Shown here piece by piece: positions 6,098 through 12,886 of a stretch of DNA of 13,531 nucleotides. The notes under the pieces were generated by a model, which searched no databases, was not told where the DNA came from, and saw only the letters and a list, made by a program, of their open reading frames with translations. A program made the position numbers and the translations under genes. How positions within the stretch are numbered: the stretch's first letter is position 1; the number at the start of each line of letters is the position of its first letter. Source of the stretch: DAIRET01 sp036795455 (GTDB taxonomy: Bacteria; Bacteroidota; Ignavibacteria; Ignavibacteriales; Ignavibacteriaceae); assembly GCA_036795455.1 (NCBI GenBank), contig DAIRET010000073.1:1-13531 (forward strand), in the 5' to 3' direction.

Positions 6098-7609
6098 TTA
6101 GTGTTCTTTAGGCGGTCTTTCGTAAAGCTCTGTAAGCTGTTTATAAATACGCGCCATGTCGGGTGAAACTTGCGACCATTTAAATCGCCAGCACCAATTC
6201 CCTCCAAGTTTGCCTGGGAAGTTCATTCTTGCTTCCGTTCCGAGATTAAGAACATCCTGCATCGGAATAATTGCCATATTCGCTACAGAAGCATAAGCCG
6301 TTCTGATTAGTTCGAAAACAATATCATTCCCCTGGTAGTTTAAATATTTTTGAGCAAAAGAATAAATATCGTTATCCTGTGTTTTTGCAGAATCAAAATA
6401 ACCACGAGTAGTATCATTATCGTGCGAGCCAGTATGAACAACACAGTTTTGAATATAATTATGCGGAAGGAATTTTTTCTCCATTCCGGTTCCAAATGCA
6501 AACTGCATAATTTTAATTCCGGGAAAATCAAAAGCGTCCCGCAGCTCAACAACTTCTTTTGTTATCACTCCCAAATCTTCAGCTATAATGGGTACATCGC
6601 CAAGATATTTCTGAACTGTAGCGAAGAATTTATGTCCAGGTGCTTTAACCCATTCCCCTGTTTCTGCAGTCGGGGCATCTCCGGGAATTTCCCAGTATGC
6701 TTCAAATCCCCGAAAATGATCAATCCGGATAATATCAACAAGTTCAAGTAAACTGCTGATTCTTTTTCTCCACCAAAGGAATTCATCCTTTTCCATCTCA
6801 TCCCATCTATATAATGGATTCCCCCAGAGCTGCCCGGTCTTACTGAAATAATCCGGTGGAACTCCGGCAACCGTTAATAGTTTACCGGTTTCATCAACGG
6901 AGAATAAATTTTTATTTGCCCATAAGTCCGCACTATCATATGCAATAAATATCGGCAGGTCACCGATTATTTTAATATTCTTGGAATTTGCGTACTCTTT
7001 AACCTTTTTCCATTGGGAGAAAAACTTGAATTGAAGGAATTTATGATACATAACATCGTCTTCAAGTTTTTGAGTCCATTTTGCGACTGCACCTTTCTTT
7101 CTTAGTGCAATATCTTCATTCCACTGCGTCCATAGTTCGCCGCCATGGAAATCTTTTACAGCCATAAATAGAGAATAGTCATCAAGCCATTCAGCCTGTT
7201 CGGTGCAAAACTCTTCGAAAGCTTCTTTGACATCTTTCCCTCTTTTTTTCTTAAAAACATGGAAGGCTTTTTTAAGTAATTGTCCTTTGTATTCTATCAC
7301 CATTCCGAAGTCAATATTAGTATTGTCAAAAGAGGGGACATTGCTGATGTGTAACTCATCAAGCAATTCTTCTTCAAAAAGTGATTCGGGGCTTATCAGA
7401 AGCGGGTTTCCTGCAAATGCGGAAAAGCATTGATAAGGGGAATCGCCGTAGCCTGTAGGTCCTAACGGAAAAACCTGCCACAATGTTTGTCCGGCAGCTT
7501 CAAGAAAGTCTATAAACCGAAAAGAATTTGGACCTAAATCACCGATACCGAATCTTCCCGGAAGTGATGTAGGATGCAATAAAATCCCTGCCGCTCTTTT
7601 GTATTTCAT
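6098..7609 (-). CDS. malQ: 4-alpha-glucanotransferase (amylomaltase, GH77)
   Basis: The 503-residue length is typical of the single-domain GH77 enzyme. It transfers alpha-1,4-glucan segments between maltodextrins, releasing glucose, in glycogen and maltodextrin turnover in the cytoplasm. The N-terminal GILLHPTSLPGRFGIGDLG (8-26) is a family signature. The catalytic residues are in place: nucleophile Asp297 in IIRIDHFRGFEAYW, acid/base Glu344 in IIAEDLGVIT, and Asp397 in GSHDNDTTRGYF. An AGGA ribosome binding site lies 7 bases before the ATG. It is the first gene of a minus-strand run with the TerB-like gene close behind; the large lipoprotein gene follows after about 120 bases and may be separate. 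Confidence 0.97.
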   Translation of the reverse strand: MKYKRAAGILLHPTSLPGRFGIGDLGPNSFRFIDFLEAAGQTLWQVFPLGPTGYGDSPYQCFSAFAGNPLLISPESLFEEELLDELHISNVPSFDNTNIDFGMVIEYKGQLLKKAFHVFKKKRGKDVKEAFEEFCTEQAEWLDDYSLFMAVKDFHGGELWTQWNEDIALRKKGAVAKWTQKLEDDVMYHKFLQFKFFSQWKKVKEYANSKNIKIIGDLPIFIAYDSADLWANKNLFSVDETGKLLTVAGVPPDYFSKTGQLWGNPLYRWDEMEKDEFLWWRKRISSLLELVDIIRIDHFRGFEAYWEIPGDAPTAETGEWVKAPGHKFFATVQKYLGDVPIIAEDLGVITKEVVELRDAFDFPGIKIMQFAFGTGMEKKFLPHNYIQNCVVHTGSHDNDTTRGYFDSAKTQDNDIYSFAQKYLNYQGNDIVFELIRTAYASVANMAIIPMQDVLNLGTEARMNFPGKLGGNWCWRFKWSQVSPDMARIYKQLTELYERPPKEH

Positions 7610-7662
7610 TTTTTTCCTATGATTTATAATGATGAAAAACTCTGCCTCAAAATTAACAAAAA

Positions 7663-7691
7663 AGAATAAATTAGTGTGATTTACGGGACAA
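7663..7691 (-). promoter_or_regulatory. Candidate promoter for malQ
   Basis: On the minus strand TTGTCC (7691-7686) and TATTCT (7668-7663) lie 17 bases apart, with a predicted start about 45 bases before the malQ ATG. Each hexamer matches the sigma70 consensus at four of six positions. Confidence 0.35.
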
Positions 7692-7910
7692 GTATTTTAA
7701 AGCAAAAATAAATGGATGCGGCTCATTACAAAAAATGAAAAAATATTTAGGGAGGACAAAACTTTCTGCCGAATTTTCCGCTTGAAATGACAACATTTCT
7801 TCTAAATGCCAATCTTGCAATTACGCTGTCAAAAATTATGCTTTGCAATTAAGAAACAGAAAGTCAAACTAAAACATTATAATTTAGTGAGTTAGCATCC
7901 CTTATCAGTT

Positions 7911-7927
7911 TTGGCACGGAGTTTTAT
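7911..7927 (+). promoter_or_regulatory. Candidate heat-shock gene promoter element (sigma54-like -24 or sigma70 -35)
   Basis: TTGGCACGG at 7911-7919 is a perfect match to the -24 part of the sigma54 consensus (YTGGCACGR). However, the -12 position reads TTTAT instead of TTGC(A/T). The same TTGGCA is a good sigma70 -35, with TATTTC 16 bases further on. Either reading would put the start about 45 bases before the first Hsp20 ATG. Confidence 0.35.
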
Positions 7928-7984
7928 ATAGTTATTTCAGTGATTTGAAACAGAAATTAAAAAATAAAACAAAGGAAAAGTAAA

Positions 7985-8374
7985 ATGACAAATACACAAG
8001 AAGTTCAGAATCTTAAAGAGAATGCAATTCAAAATAATGAATTCGATAACCAGGTTTTAATATGCCCGGCAGTTAATATTTATGAAGCAGAAAATGATTT
8101 TTTCATCGTTGCAGATATGCCGGGTGTTAGCAAAGAAAATCTGAAAATAAACGTTGCAAACAATCTACTTACAATTTCCGGTTTTGTTAATAACCGTGAA
8201 AATGAAGGGAAGTATATTCTCAGAGAATCGTTAAGCGGTAACTACTTCCGCAAATTCCGTATTTCCGACGGAGTTGATTCCGAGAAGATCGAAGCAAACT
8301 TTGAAAACGGGCAGTTGAGTATAAAGTTGCCCAAGCACGACAGAATGAAACCAAGAACAATAGACATTAAATAG
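7985..8374 (+). CDS. Small heat-shock protein, Hsp20 family (short, divergent first copy)
   Basis: This 129-residue protein has an alpha-crystallin domain at about 27-118, with ADMPGVSKENLKI (43-55) and IEANFENGQLSIKLPK (102-117), the hallmark AxxxNGxL region. It ends with the IxI motif RTIDIK that docks neighbouring subunits. Small heat-shock proteins bind unfolding proteins without ATP and hold them for refolding. Its N-terminal arm is unlike the other two: it lacks the NPxRELLNxExEFNR segment, and identity with them is limited to the crystallin core. The AAAGGA ribosome binding site is at a usual distance. It is the first gene of a same-strand Hsp20 run with a 31-base gap to the next. Confidence 0.93.
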   Translation: MTNTQEVQNLKENAIQNNEFDNQVLICPAVNIYEAENDFFIVADMPGVSKENLKINVANNLLTISGFVNNRENEGKYILRESLSGNYFRKFRISDGVDSEKIEANFENGQLSIKLPKHDRMKPRTIDIK

Positions 8375-8405
8375 TTAATTAATTATCTGAAAGGAGGCTG
8401 TATTT

Positions 8406-8864
8406 ATGTCACTCGTAAAATGGAATCCGTCACGTGAACTCTTGAATGTTGAAAAAGAGTTCAACAGAATGGTTAACGCTTTAACCGGAAGATTCGGTTT
8501 CAAAAAGGAACTGGACGACGAACTTGAAAATGCATCCTGGATGCCGTTGACTGACATAGTCGAAACAAAAGATAATTACGTATTCAAACTTGACATTCCC
8601 GGAGTCAAAAAAGAAGATGTTAAAATATCTTTTGTAAACGGAACGCTTTCTATCAGCGGTGAAAGGAAGCAGGAAAAAGAATCGAAAGACTCCAGGCTCC
8701 ACAGAATCGAAAGAACATACGGCAGCTATTACCGTTCGTTCACACTTCCGCAGCAAATTAAGGAAGACAAAATTGAAGCTGAATTCAAGGATGGTGCTTT
8801 AACAATCACCGTTCCGAAAGCTGAAGAAGCTAAACCAAAAGAAATAGAAATAAAAGTAAACTAA
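8406..8864 (+). CDS. Small heat-shock protein, Hsp20 family (second copy)
   Basis: This 152-residue protein has an N-terminal arm with WNPSRELLNVEKEFNRM (6-22), an alpha-crystallin domain at about 46-138 with KLDIPGVKKEDVKI and IEAEFKDGALTITVPK, and a C-terminal IxI motif (KEIEIKVN). It is a typical bacterial class A small heat-shock protein, a holdase that oligomerises. A strong AAGGAGG ribosome binding site (8391-8397) lies 8 bases before the ATG, much stronger than that of the first copy, suggesting higher translation. It is closely similar to the third copy along its whole length, so the two look like a tandem duplication. Confidence 0.96.
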   Translation: MSLVKWNPSRELLNVEKEFNRMVNALTGRFGFKKELDDELENASWMPLTDIVETKDNYVFKLDIPGVKKEDVKISFVNGTLSISGERKQEKESKDSRLHRIERTYGSYYRSFTLPQQIKEDKIEAEFKDGALTITVPKAEEAKPKEIEIKVN

Positions 8865-8873
8865 AATTCAACA

Positions 8874-8895
8874 AGCCGGGGCAAATGCTCCGGCT
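8874..8895 (+). terminator. Hairpin between the second and third Hsp20 genes (weak terminator or attenuator)
   Basis: AGCCGGGGC / GCTCCGGCT pairs over 9 bp with one G-T wobble and a 4-base AAAT loop. The following bases (ATTTCAAAAAC) lack a proper T run, so it may reduce rather than stop transcription, or protect the upstream message from 3' decay. Confidence 0.6.
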
Positions 8896-8926
8896 ATTTC
8901 AAAAACAATTTTAAAAGGAGGTTACA

Positions 8927-9391
8927 ATGGCTATTATTAGATTTAATCCTGTAAGAGATTTATTAAATATGGAAAGAGAATTCAACAGGCTTTTCAACTC
9001 ATTTGATAAACAGTTTGGATTTGGCGAGCGAGAGCAATCAAACGAAGAATATGAAAATGCAATCTGGATGCCGCTGGCTGATATTTATGAGGATAAAGAA
9101 AACTTCAAACTGAAATTGGATTTGCCCGGGCTGAAAAAAGAGGATGTAAAAATTTCTTACTCAAATTATAAAATCGCTATCAGCGGCGAACGTAAGAATG
9201 AGGAAGAATCCGAGAACTACAAATATCACCGTGTTGAAAGAGCATACGGAAGATTTTACCGCTCTTTCGATTTACCCGAAAAAATTCAAGATGATAAAAT
9301 CTCTGCTGATTTCAGCGATGGGCAATTAACAGTTACAATACCGAAAGCCGAAGAAGCAAAACCGAAAGAGATAAGTATAAAGATTAATTAA
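8927..9391 (+). CDS. Small heat-shock protein, Hsp20 family (third copy)
   Basis: This 154-residue protein has the N-terminal arm FNPVRDLLNMEREFNRLF (6-23), an alpha-crystallin domain at about 48-140 with KLDLPGLKKEDVKI and ISADFSDGQLTVTIPK, and the IxI motif in KEISIKIN. It is the close paralogue of the second copy, sharing the EFNR arm, the ISGERK stretch, the ERxYGxxYRSFxLP segment and the PKAEEAKPKEI tail. A strong AAAAGGAGG site lies just before the ATG. The hairpin at 8874-8895 separates it from the second copy, so its level may differ from that of the genes before it. Two similar holdases may form mixed oligomers; that is an inference. Confidence 0.96.
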   Translation: MAIIRFNPVRDLLNMEREFNRLFNSFDKQFGFGEREQSNEEYENAIWMPLADIYEDKENFKLKLDLPGLKKEDVKISYSNYKIAISGERKNEEESENYKYHRVERAYGRFYRSFDLPEKIQDDKISADFSDGQLTVTIPKAEEAKPKEISIKIN

Positions 9392-9449
9392 TAACCGCTA
9401 ATTTATATTTACTTATAATGAAGTGCTCAAATTGATTAAGAATTTTAAG

Positions 9450-9493
9450 GAGCCGGGATTAAAGCAGATTGCTTATATTCCGGCTCTGTTTTT
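9450..9493 (+). terminator. Rho-independent terminator after the Hsp20 genes, close before htpG
   Basis: GAGCCGGGAT (9450-9459) pairs with ATTCCGGCTC (9477-9486) over 10 bp including one G-T wobble, and an inner AAGCA/TGCTT stem can stack on it. The sequence then runs TGTTTTT (9487-9493) and TATTTTATT. Only about 30 bases remain before the htpG ATG, so it could also act as an attenuator in an htpG leader. Confidence 0.8.
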
Positions 9494-9523
9494 ATTTTAT
9501 TAAGAAAAATATTGGAGAAATAA

Positions 9524-11431
9524 ATGAGTGAAAATCAACCCGGTAAACAAACCTATCAATTTAAAGCTGAAGTAAAACAACTACTTGACATACTTGTCCA
9601 TTCACTTTATACAAGCAGGGAGATATTCTTACGCGAATTAATTTCCAACGCTTCGGATGCGCTTGATAAAGTTCGCTTTGAATCGAACCGCGGTACAACT
9701 ATTGCGGACAAAGAACTTCCTTATGAAATCAAAATTGAATTTGATGAAAAGAAGAAGATACTTAGAGTAATTGATACCGGTATCGGTATGACAAAGGATG
9801 AAGTGATTTCGAATATCGGAACGATTGCGAAATCAGGCTCTGCCGAGTTTTTGAAAAATATTCAGGAAAACAAAGATGATGCTAACAACATAATCGGAAA
9901 GTTCGGAGTAGGTTTCTATTCTGTTTTTATGGCGGCAAAAGAAGTTGTTATAAAAACAAAATCGTTTAAAGAAGAAGAACCGGCAGTACTCTGGAAATCA
10001 GACGGATTGGGTGATTATGAAATCGCCGAGCTCAAAGAAAAAATCAAACGTGGTACAACAATAGAAATATTTCTTAAAGACGATGCTTCGGAATTTGCCG
10101 AGAAGTATAAACTTGAAAGCGTTATCAAAAAGCATTCGAACTTCATTTCATTTCCTATCTATCTTGAAAAAGAGAAAATTAATACGATAGGTGCTGTATG
10201 GAGAGAACCGAAAAGCTCAATCACAAAAGAGCAGTACAGCGAGTTTTATAAATTCCTATCTTACGATTCGGATGAGCCGATGGATATTATTCATAAATCG
10301 GTCGATGCCCCGATTCAGTTTAATGCCCTGCTTTACATTCCGAAGAAAAACCAGGATTTCTTTTGGATGAATAGAGAGAATTATGGACTTGACCTTTATG
10401 TAAGAAGAGTATTAATACAACATAAGAATAAAGACTTACTGCCGGAATATCTCAGTTTTGTTAAAGGTGTTGTTGATTCGGAAGATTTACCGCTCAACAT
10501 ATCACGCGAAACACTGCAGGATAATTCAATCTTTATGAAGATTGCATCAAGCGTTACCGGGCAGTTGCTTTCTTATTTAATCGATAAAGGAAAGAACGAA
10601 CCGGAAAAGTATGCTGAATTCTGGAAGGAACACGGAAAGGTTTTCAAACTCGGTTACGGCGACTTCATGAATATGGATAAATACATGGAACTGCTAAGGT
10701 TCAATTCATCTACGCATTCAAATAAAGATGAGTTGACTTCATTTGCGGATTATGTAAGCCGGATGAAAGACGGGCAGAAAGAGATTTATTATCTTTTCGG
10801 AAGCAGCCGCGATTCGATTGAACTTGATCCGCATATTGAAATTTTTAAGAGTAAGGGAATCGAAGTTTTTTATGTTTACGATCCGGTTGACGAATTCATT
10901 TTTGGCTCGTTAAGGAAGTATAAAGATTACGAATTCAAGTCTGCTGAAACAGTTGAAATGAAAAACCTTGAGAAGTTTAAGGATGTTGAAGAGAAGAAAA
11001 AAGAATTCGAGAAACTTGAAAAGTCCGATGAAAAACATCTTGATAGTCTTCTTTCAAAAATGAAATTAATTCTCGGTGATAGAGTAACCGAGGTGAAAAT
11101 ATCAAAAAGATTGATCGGAAGCTCATCGTGTATTGTTAGTCCCGACGACGGAATCTCTTCTTCAATGCAGAAGATATTGAGAATGACAAACAAAGATACT
11201 GCACCTCAGAAAAAAATATTTGAAGTCAATCCCGACAATAGACTGATTAGAAACTTGCTTGAGATATTCAAAAAAGACAGTAATGATGAATACATTGTTA
11301 CTGTTACCGAGCAGCTTTATGAATCCGCTTTATTGTTGGAAGGAACATTGACCGATCCTCACAATTTAGTGAACAGATTGAACAAACTACTCGAATCATC
11401 AAGTGATTGGTACAGAGGAATCCAGAAATAG
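9524..11431 (+). CDS. htpG: Molecular chaperone HtpG (bacterial Hsp90)
   Basis: The 635-residue length fits full-length bacterial Hsp90. HtpG is a cytoplasmic homodimeric ATPase that remodels client proteins with the DnaK system. The N-terminal ATPase motifs are intact: FLRELISNASDALDK (35-49, with Glu38, Asn42 and Asp46), DTGIGM (84-89), GTIAKSGSAEF (99-109) and GKFGVGFYSVFM (125-136). The middle domain carries LPLNISRETLQ, whose Arg contacts the ATP phosphate. As in other bacterial forms there is no charged linker and no C-terminal MEEVD. The ribosome binding site GGAG is at 9514-9517. It follows the Hsp20 genes, separated by a terminator-like hairpin, and ends at a strong bidirectional terminator. 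Confidence 0.98.
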   Translation: MSENQPGKQTYQFKAEVKQLLDILVHSLYTSREIFLRELISNASDALDKVRFESNRGTTIADKELPYEIKIEFDEKKKILRVIDTGIGMTKDEVISNIGTIAKSGSAEFLKNIQENKDDANNIIGKFGVGFYSVFMAAKEVVIKTKSFKEEEPAVLWKSDGLGDYEIAELKEKIKRGTTIEIFLKDDASEFAEKYKLESVIKKHSNFISFPIYLEKEKINTIGAVWREPKSSITKEQYSEFYKFLSYDSDEPMDIIHKSVDAPIQFNALLYIPKKNQDFFWMNRENYGLDLYVRRVLIQHKNKDLLPEYLSFVKGVVDSEDLPLNISRETLQDNSIFMKIASSVTGQLLSYLIDKGKNEPEKYAEFWKEHGKVFKLGYGDFMNMDKYMELLRFNSSTHSNKDELTSFADYVSRMKDGQKEIYYLFGSSRDSIELDPHIEIFKSKGIEVFYVYDPVDEFIFGSLRKYKDYEFKSAETVEMKNLEKFKDVEEKKKEFEKLEKSDEKHLDSLLSKMKLILGDRVTEVKISKRLIGSSSCIVSPDDGISSSMQKILRMTNKDTAPQKKIFEVNPDNRLIRNLLEIFKKDSNDEYIVTVTEQLYESALLLEGTLTDPHNLVNRLNKLLESSSDWYRGIQK

Positions 11432-11461
11432 ATTCATAAAAGCATTAGAATACTTTAAAAC

Positions 11462-11493
11462 GAAAAAGACGAACCATGCGGTTCGTCTTTTTC
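11462..11493. terminator. Bidirectional terminator between htpG and the convergent lipoprotein gene
   Basis: GAAAAAGACGAACC and GGTTCGTCTTTTTC form a perfect 14-bp stem around an ATGC loop. The A run on one side and T run on the other let it work in both directions. Confidence 0.93.
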
Positions 11494-11513
11494 ATTAATT
11501 GTTTTAAGAACGA

Positions 11514-12272
11514 TTAATTCGTCGTAAATCTTGTATCACCAACAGTTTGGTTGTACTTATAGCTAACAACTACCCATCTATCCGGGTCTGACGGACCGGT
11601 TGCTCCACCATAGTTTACGCATTTCAACTTTACATAGTTTCCATCTTTTGTGTAGAGGAAGCTGTAAGTTGTTGCACTTCTGGATTTTGACTTACCCCAG
11701 GTCGCTGAAGAGAAAATACTTGAAGCAACTCCATCAAGTAAGTTAGTTGATGCCGGGGAGTTATTAAAGTAAGTAACTCTCGGGTTTGATACCGATGGAG
11801 TTCTTTGATCCTGGCTTTTCAATTCAACGGTTTCAAGGAAAATGTCAGCATCGGCGGCACTTGAATTTACACGCGCACCTGTTGCAAGGTTCAAACCGCT
11901 AAAACTTGAAGATGCTTGTTCATAAAGTTGAATGTTTGAGTAACTAACTTCATAAATTGGTGGTTGACTCATTTGAATAAATACACTACTAGTGAAATTG
12001 GGTAAAATTTCTCTGGAGAAGGTTGTATCTTTATAATTTGTCAACTTAAGAGTAATGTTAACAAAACCGGAATCTAAATTCTTAACTGTATCCGGGGTTA
12101 TTTTACCGGTGTTGCTGCCGTTCACCCATATTTGGGCTCCGGTAGGTGTTGATGAAACAAAGATTGAGCCTTTGTTTGTGCCGCTTGTTTCGGGACTTGT
12201 TGTTTCTTCATCGCAAGAAGTAATCAGAAGCCCGAACAGCAATAATGCAGGTATTAATAATAGTTTTTTCAT
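11514..12272 (-). CDS. PEGA-domain lipoprotein
   Basis: This 252-residue protein begins MKKLLLIPALLLFGLLITSC; the lipobox ITSC makes Cys20 the lipidation site. The next residues are acidic and Thr-rich (DEETTSPETSGTN). A PEGA domain spans about 36-100 (GSIFVSSTPTGAQIWVNG ... SGFVNITLKLTNYKD), a small beta-rich fold found in many surface proteins that often links to a wall, S-layer or other surface structure. The remaining 150 residues are beta-rich and I do not recognise them. An AAGGAAAT ribosome binding site precedes the ATG, and only 18 bases separate it from the preceding lipoprotein gene, so the two form an operon. The ligand is unknown. Confidence 0.8.
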   Translation of the reverse strand: MKKLLLIPALLLFGLLITSCDEETTSPETSGTNKGSIFVSSTPTGAQIWVNGSNTGKITPDTVKNLDSGFVNITLKLTNYKDTTFSREILPNFTSSVFIQMSQPPIYEVSYSNIQLYEQASSSFSGLNLATGARVNSSAADADIFLETVELKSQDQRTPSVSNPRVTYFNNSPASTNLLDGVASSIFSSATWGKSKSRSATTYSFLYTKDGNYVKLKCVNYGGATGPSDPDRWVVVSYKYNQTVGDTRFTTN

Positions 12273-12290
12273 TTTTTTATTTCCTTAGGA

Positions 12291-12749
12291 TTATTTAAGT
12301 GATAGTTTAACATCAAATTTTTTACCACCGCTGTTAAGAGTAAATTTCCCGGTGAAAGTTGTATAATCAGCAGATAGTGTTCCCTCATAGGTACCTGCAT
12401 CTTTTGTTGAGGATTGGTCTGCGAAAGTCATCCTGCCTGTTTCAGGATTAAAAGAACCCTTTACTTTCATAGTTAAAGGTTTTGCCCAGTTTACGGTTGT
12501 TTCACCCTCGAATTCTTTTTGAATTTGTTCACCAATGAATAGTGTCATGGATTTATTGTAGAATGTTCCTTTCCAGGTACCTTTTAAATCGGGTACTCTT
12601 TCGGCAACCTGTTCAGGTTCTGGAGCCTGCGGTTGTTCAACTTTCGGCTGCTCTGCCGGGACTTCCGGTTTTTCTGCTTCTTTTTTGCATCCTGTAAATA
12701 GTAACATTGCTGAAAACAGCATTACGGTAACAAGACTAAATATCTTCAT
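12291..12749 (-). CDS. Small lipoprotein with Pro/Glu-rich linker and beta-rich domain
   Basis: Start 12749 gives 152 residues with the lipoprotein signal MKIFSLVTVMLFSAMLLFTGC (Cys21) and an AAAGGA ribosome binding site just upstream. A longer in-frame start (12827) would add 26 residues ahead of the signal and was rejected. Residues 22-52 form a Lys/Glu/Pro-rich linker (KKEAEKPEVPAEQPKVEQPQ). Residues 55-152 are beta-rich with repeated Gly-Thr patterns (LKGTWKGTF, GTYEGTLSADYTTFTGKF), resembling a small lipocalin-like barrel; this is a guess from pattern only. It is the first gene of the operon with the PEGA lipoprotein. Function unknown. Confidence 0.8.
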   Translation of the reverse strand: MKIFSLVTVMLFSAMLLFTGCKKEAEKPEVPAEQPKVEQPQAPEPEQVAERVPDLKGTWKGTFYNKSMTLFIGEQIQKEFEGETTVNWAKPLTMKVKGSFNPETGRMTFADQSSTKDAGTYEGTLSADYTTFTGKFTLNSGGKKFDVKLSLK

Positions 12750-12799
12750 AAGTATCCTTTCAATCAATTTGAAGTTATTAAGTGAAAATTTGCTCTTTA

Positions 12800-12827
12800 A
12801 AGATACCCCATCTTTTGAAGAAATCAA
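12800..12827 (-). promoter_or_regulatory. Candidate promoter for the lipoprotein operon
   Basis: On the minus strand TTGATT (12827-12822) and TATCTT (12805-12800) lie 16 bases apart, preceded by TT to give TTTTG. The -10 region reads TATCTTTA, also close to the Bacteroidetes TAnnTTTG element at 19 bases from TTTTG. The predicted start is about 45 bases before the ATG. Confidence 0.4.
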
Positions 12828-12886
12828 AATTCAGTGAATTCTTTAACATGATATTTTTTTTGGCGGAAAGAAGTAGGTTTTAGTTC

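Larger units (their letters stand above)
7610..7984. other. Divergent intergenic region between malQ and the Hsp20 genes
   Basis: These 375 bases hold no credible gene. I see a possible minus-strand promoter (7663-7691) for malQ and a TTGGCACGG element (7911-7919) before the Hsp20 genes. There is also a TATAAT hexamer (7878-7883) with no good -35, a TTGCAATTA direct repeat (7815-7823, 7843-7851), and a TTAGGGAGGACAA word (7747-7759) also present in the tRNA-derived array. Micro-frames starting at 7714 and 7735 are too short and lack ribosome binding sites. Confidence 0.7.

Noticed and set aside
6350..6751. A 133-codon frame antisense to malQ
   Set aside because: It is the opposite strand of the conserved catalytic part of malQ, with no ribosome binding site or recognisable protein features. 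The same applies to other shorter opposite-strand frames.
7735..7785. A 16-codon micro-frame in the malQ/Hsp20 intergenic region
   Set aside because: No ribosome binding site, no similarity, and of a size expected by chance.
7610..7984. CIRCE/HrcA operator before the Hsp20 genes
   Set aside because: No TTAGCACTC-N9-GAGTGCTAA or close variant is present.
7984..8927. RNA thermometer (ROSE or fourU) in the Hsp20 leaders
   Set aside because: The leaders are mostly unstructured A/T-rich sequence; I see no stem pairing with the AGGAGG sites.
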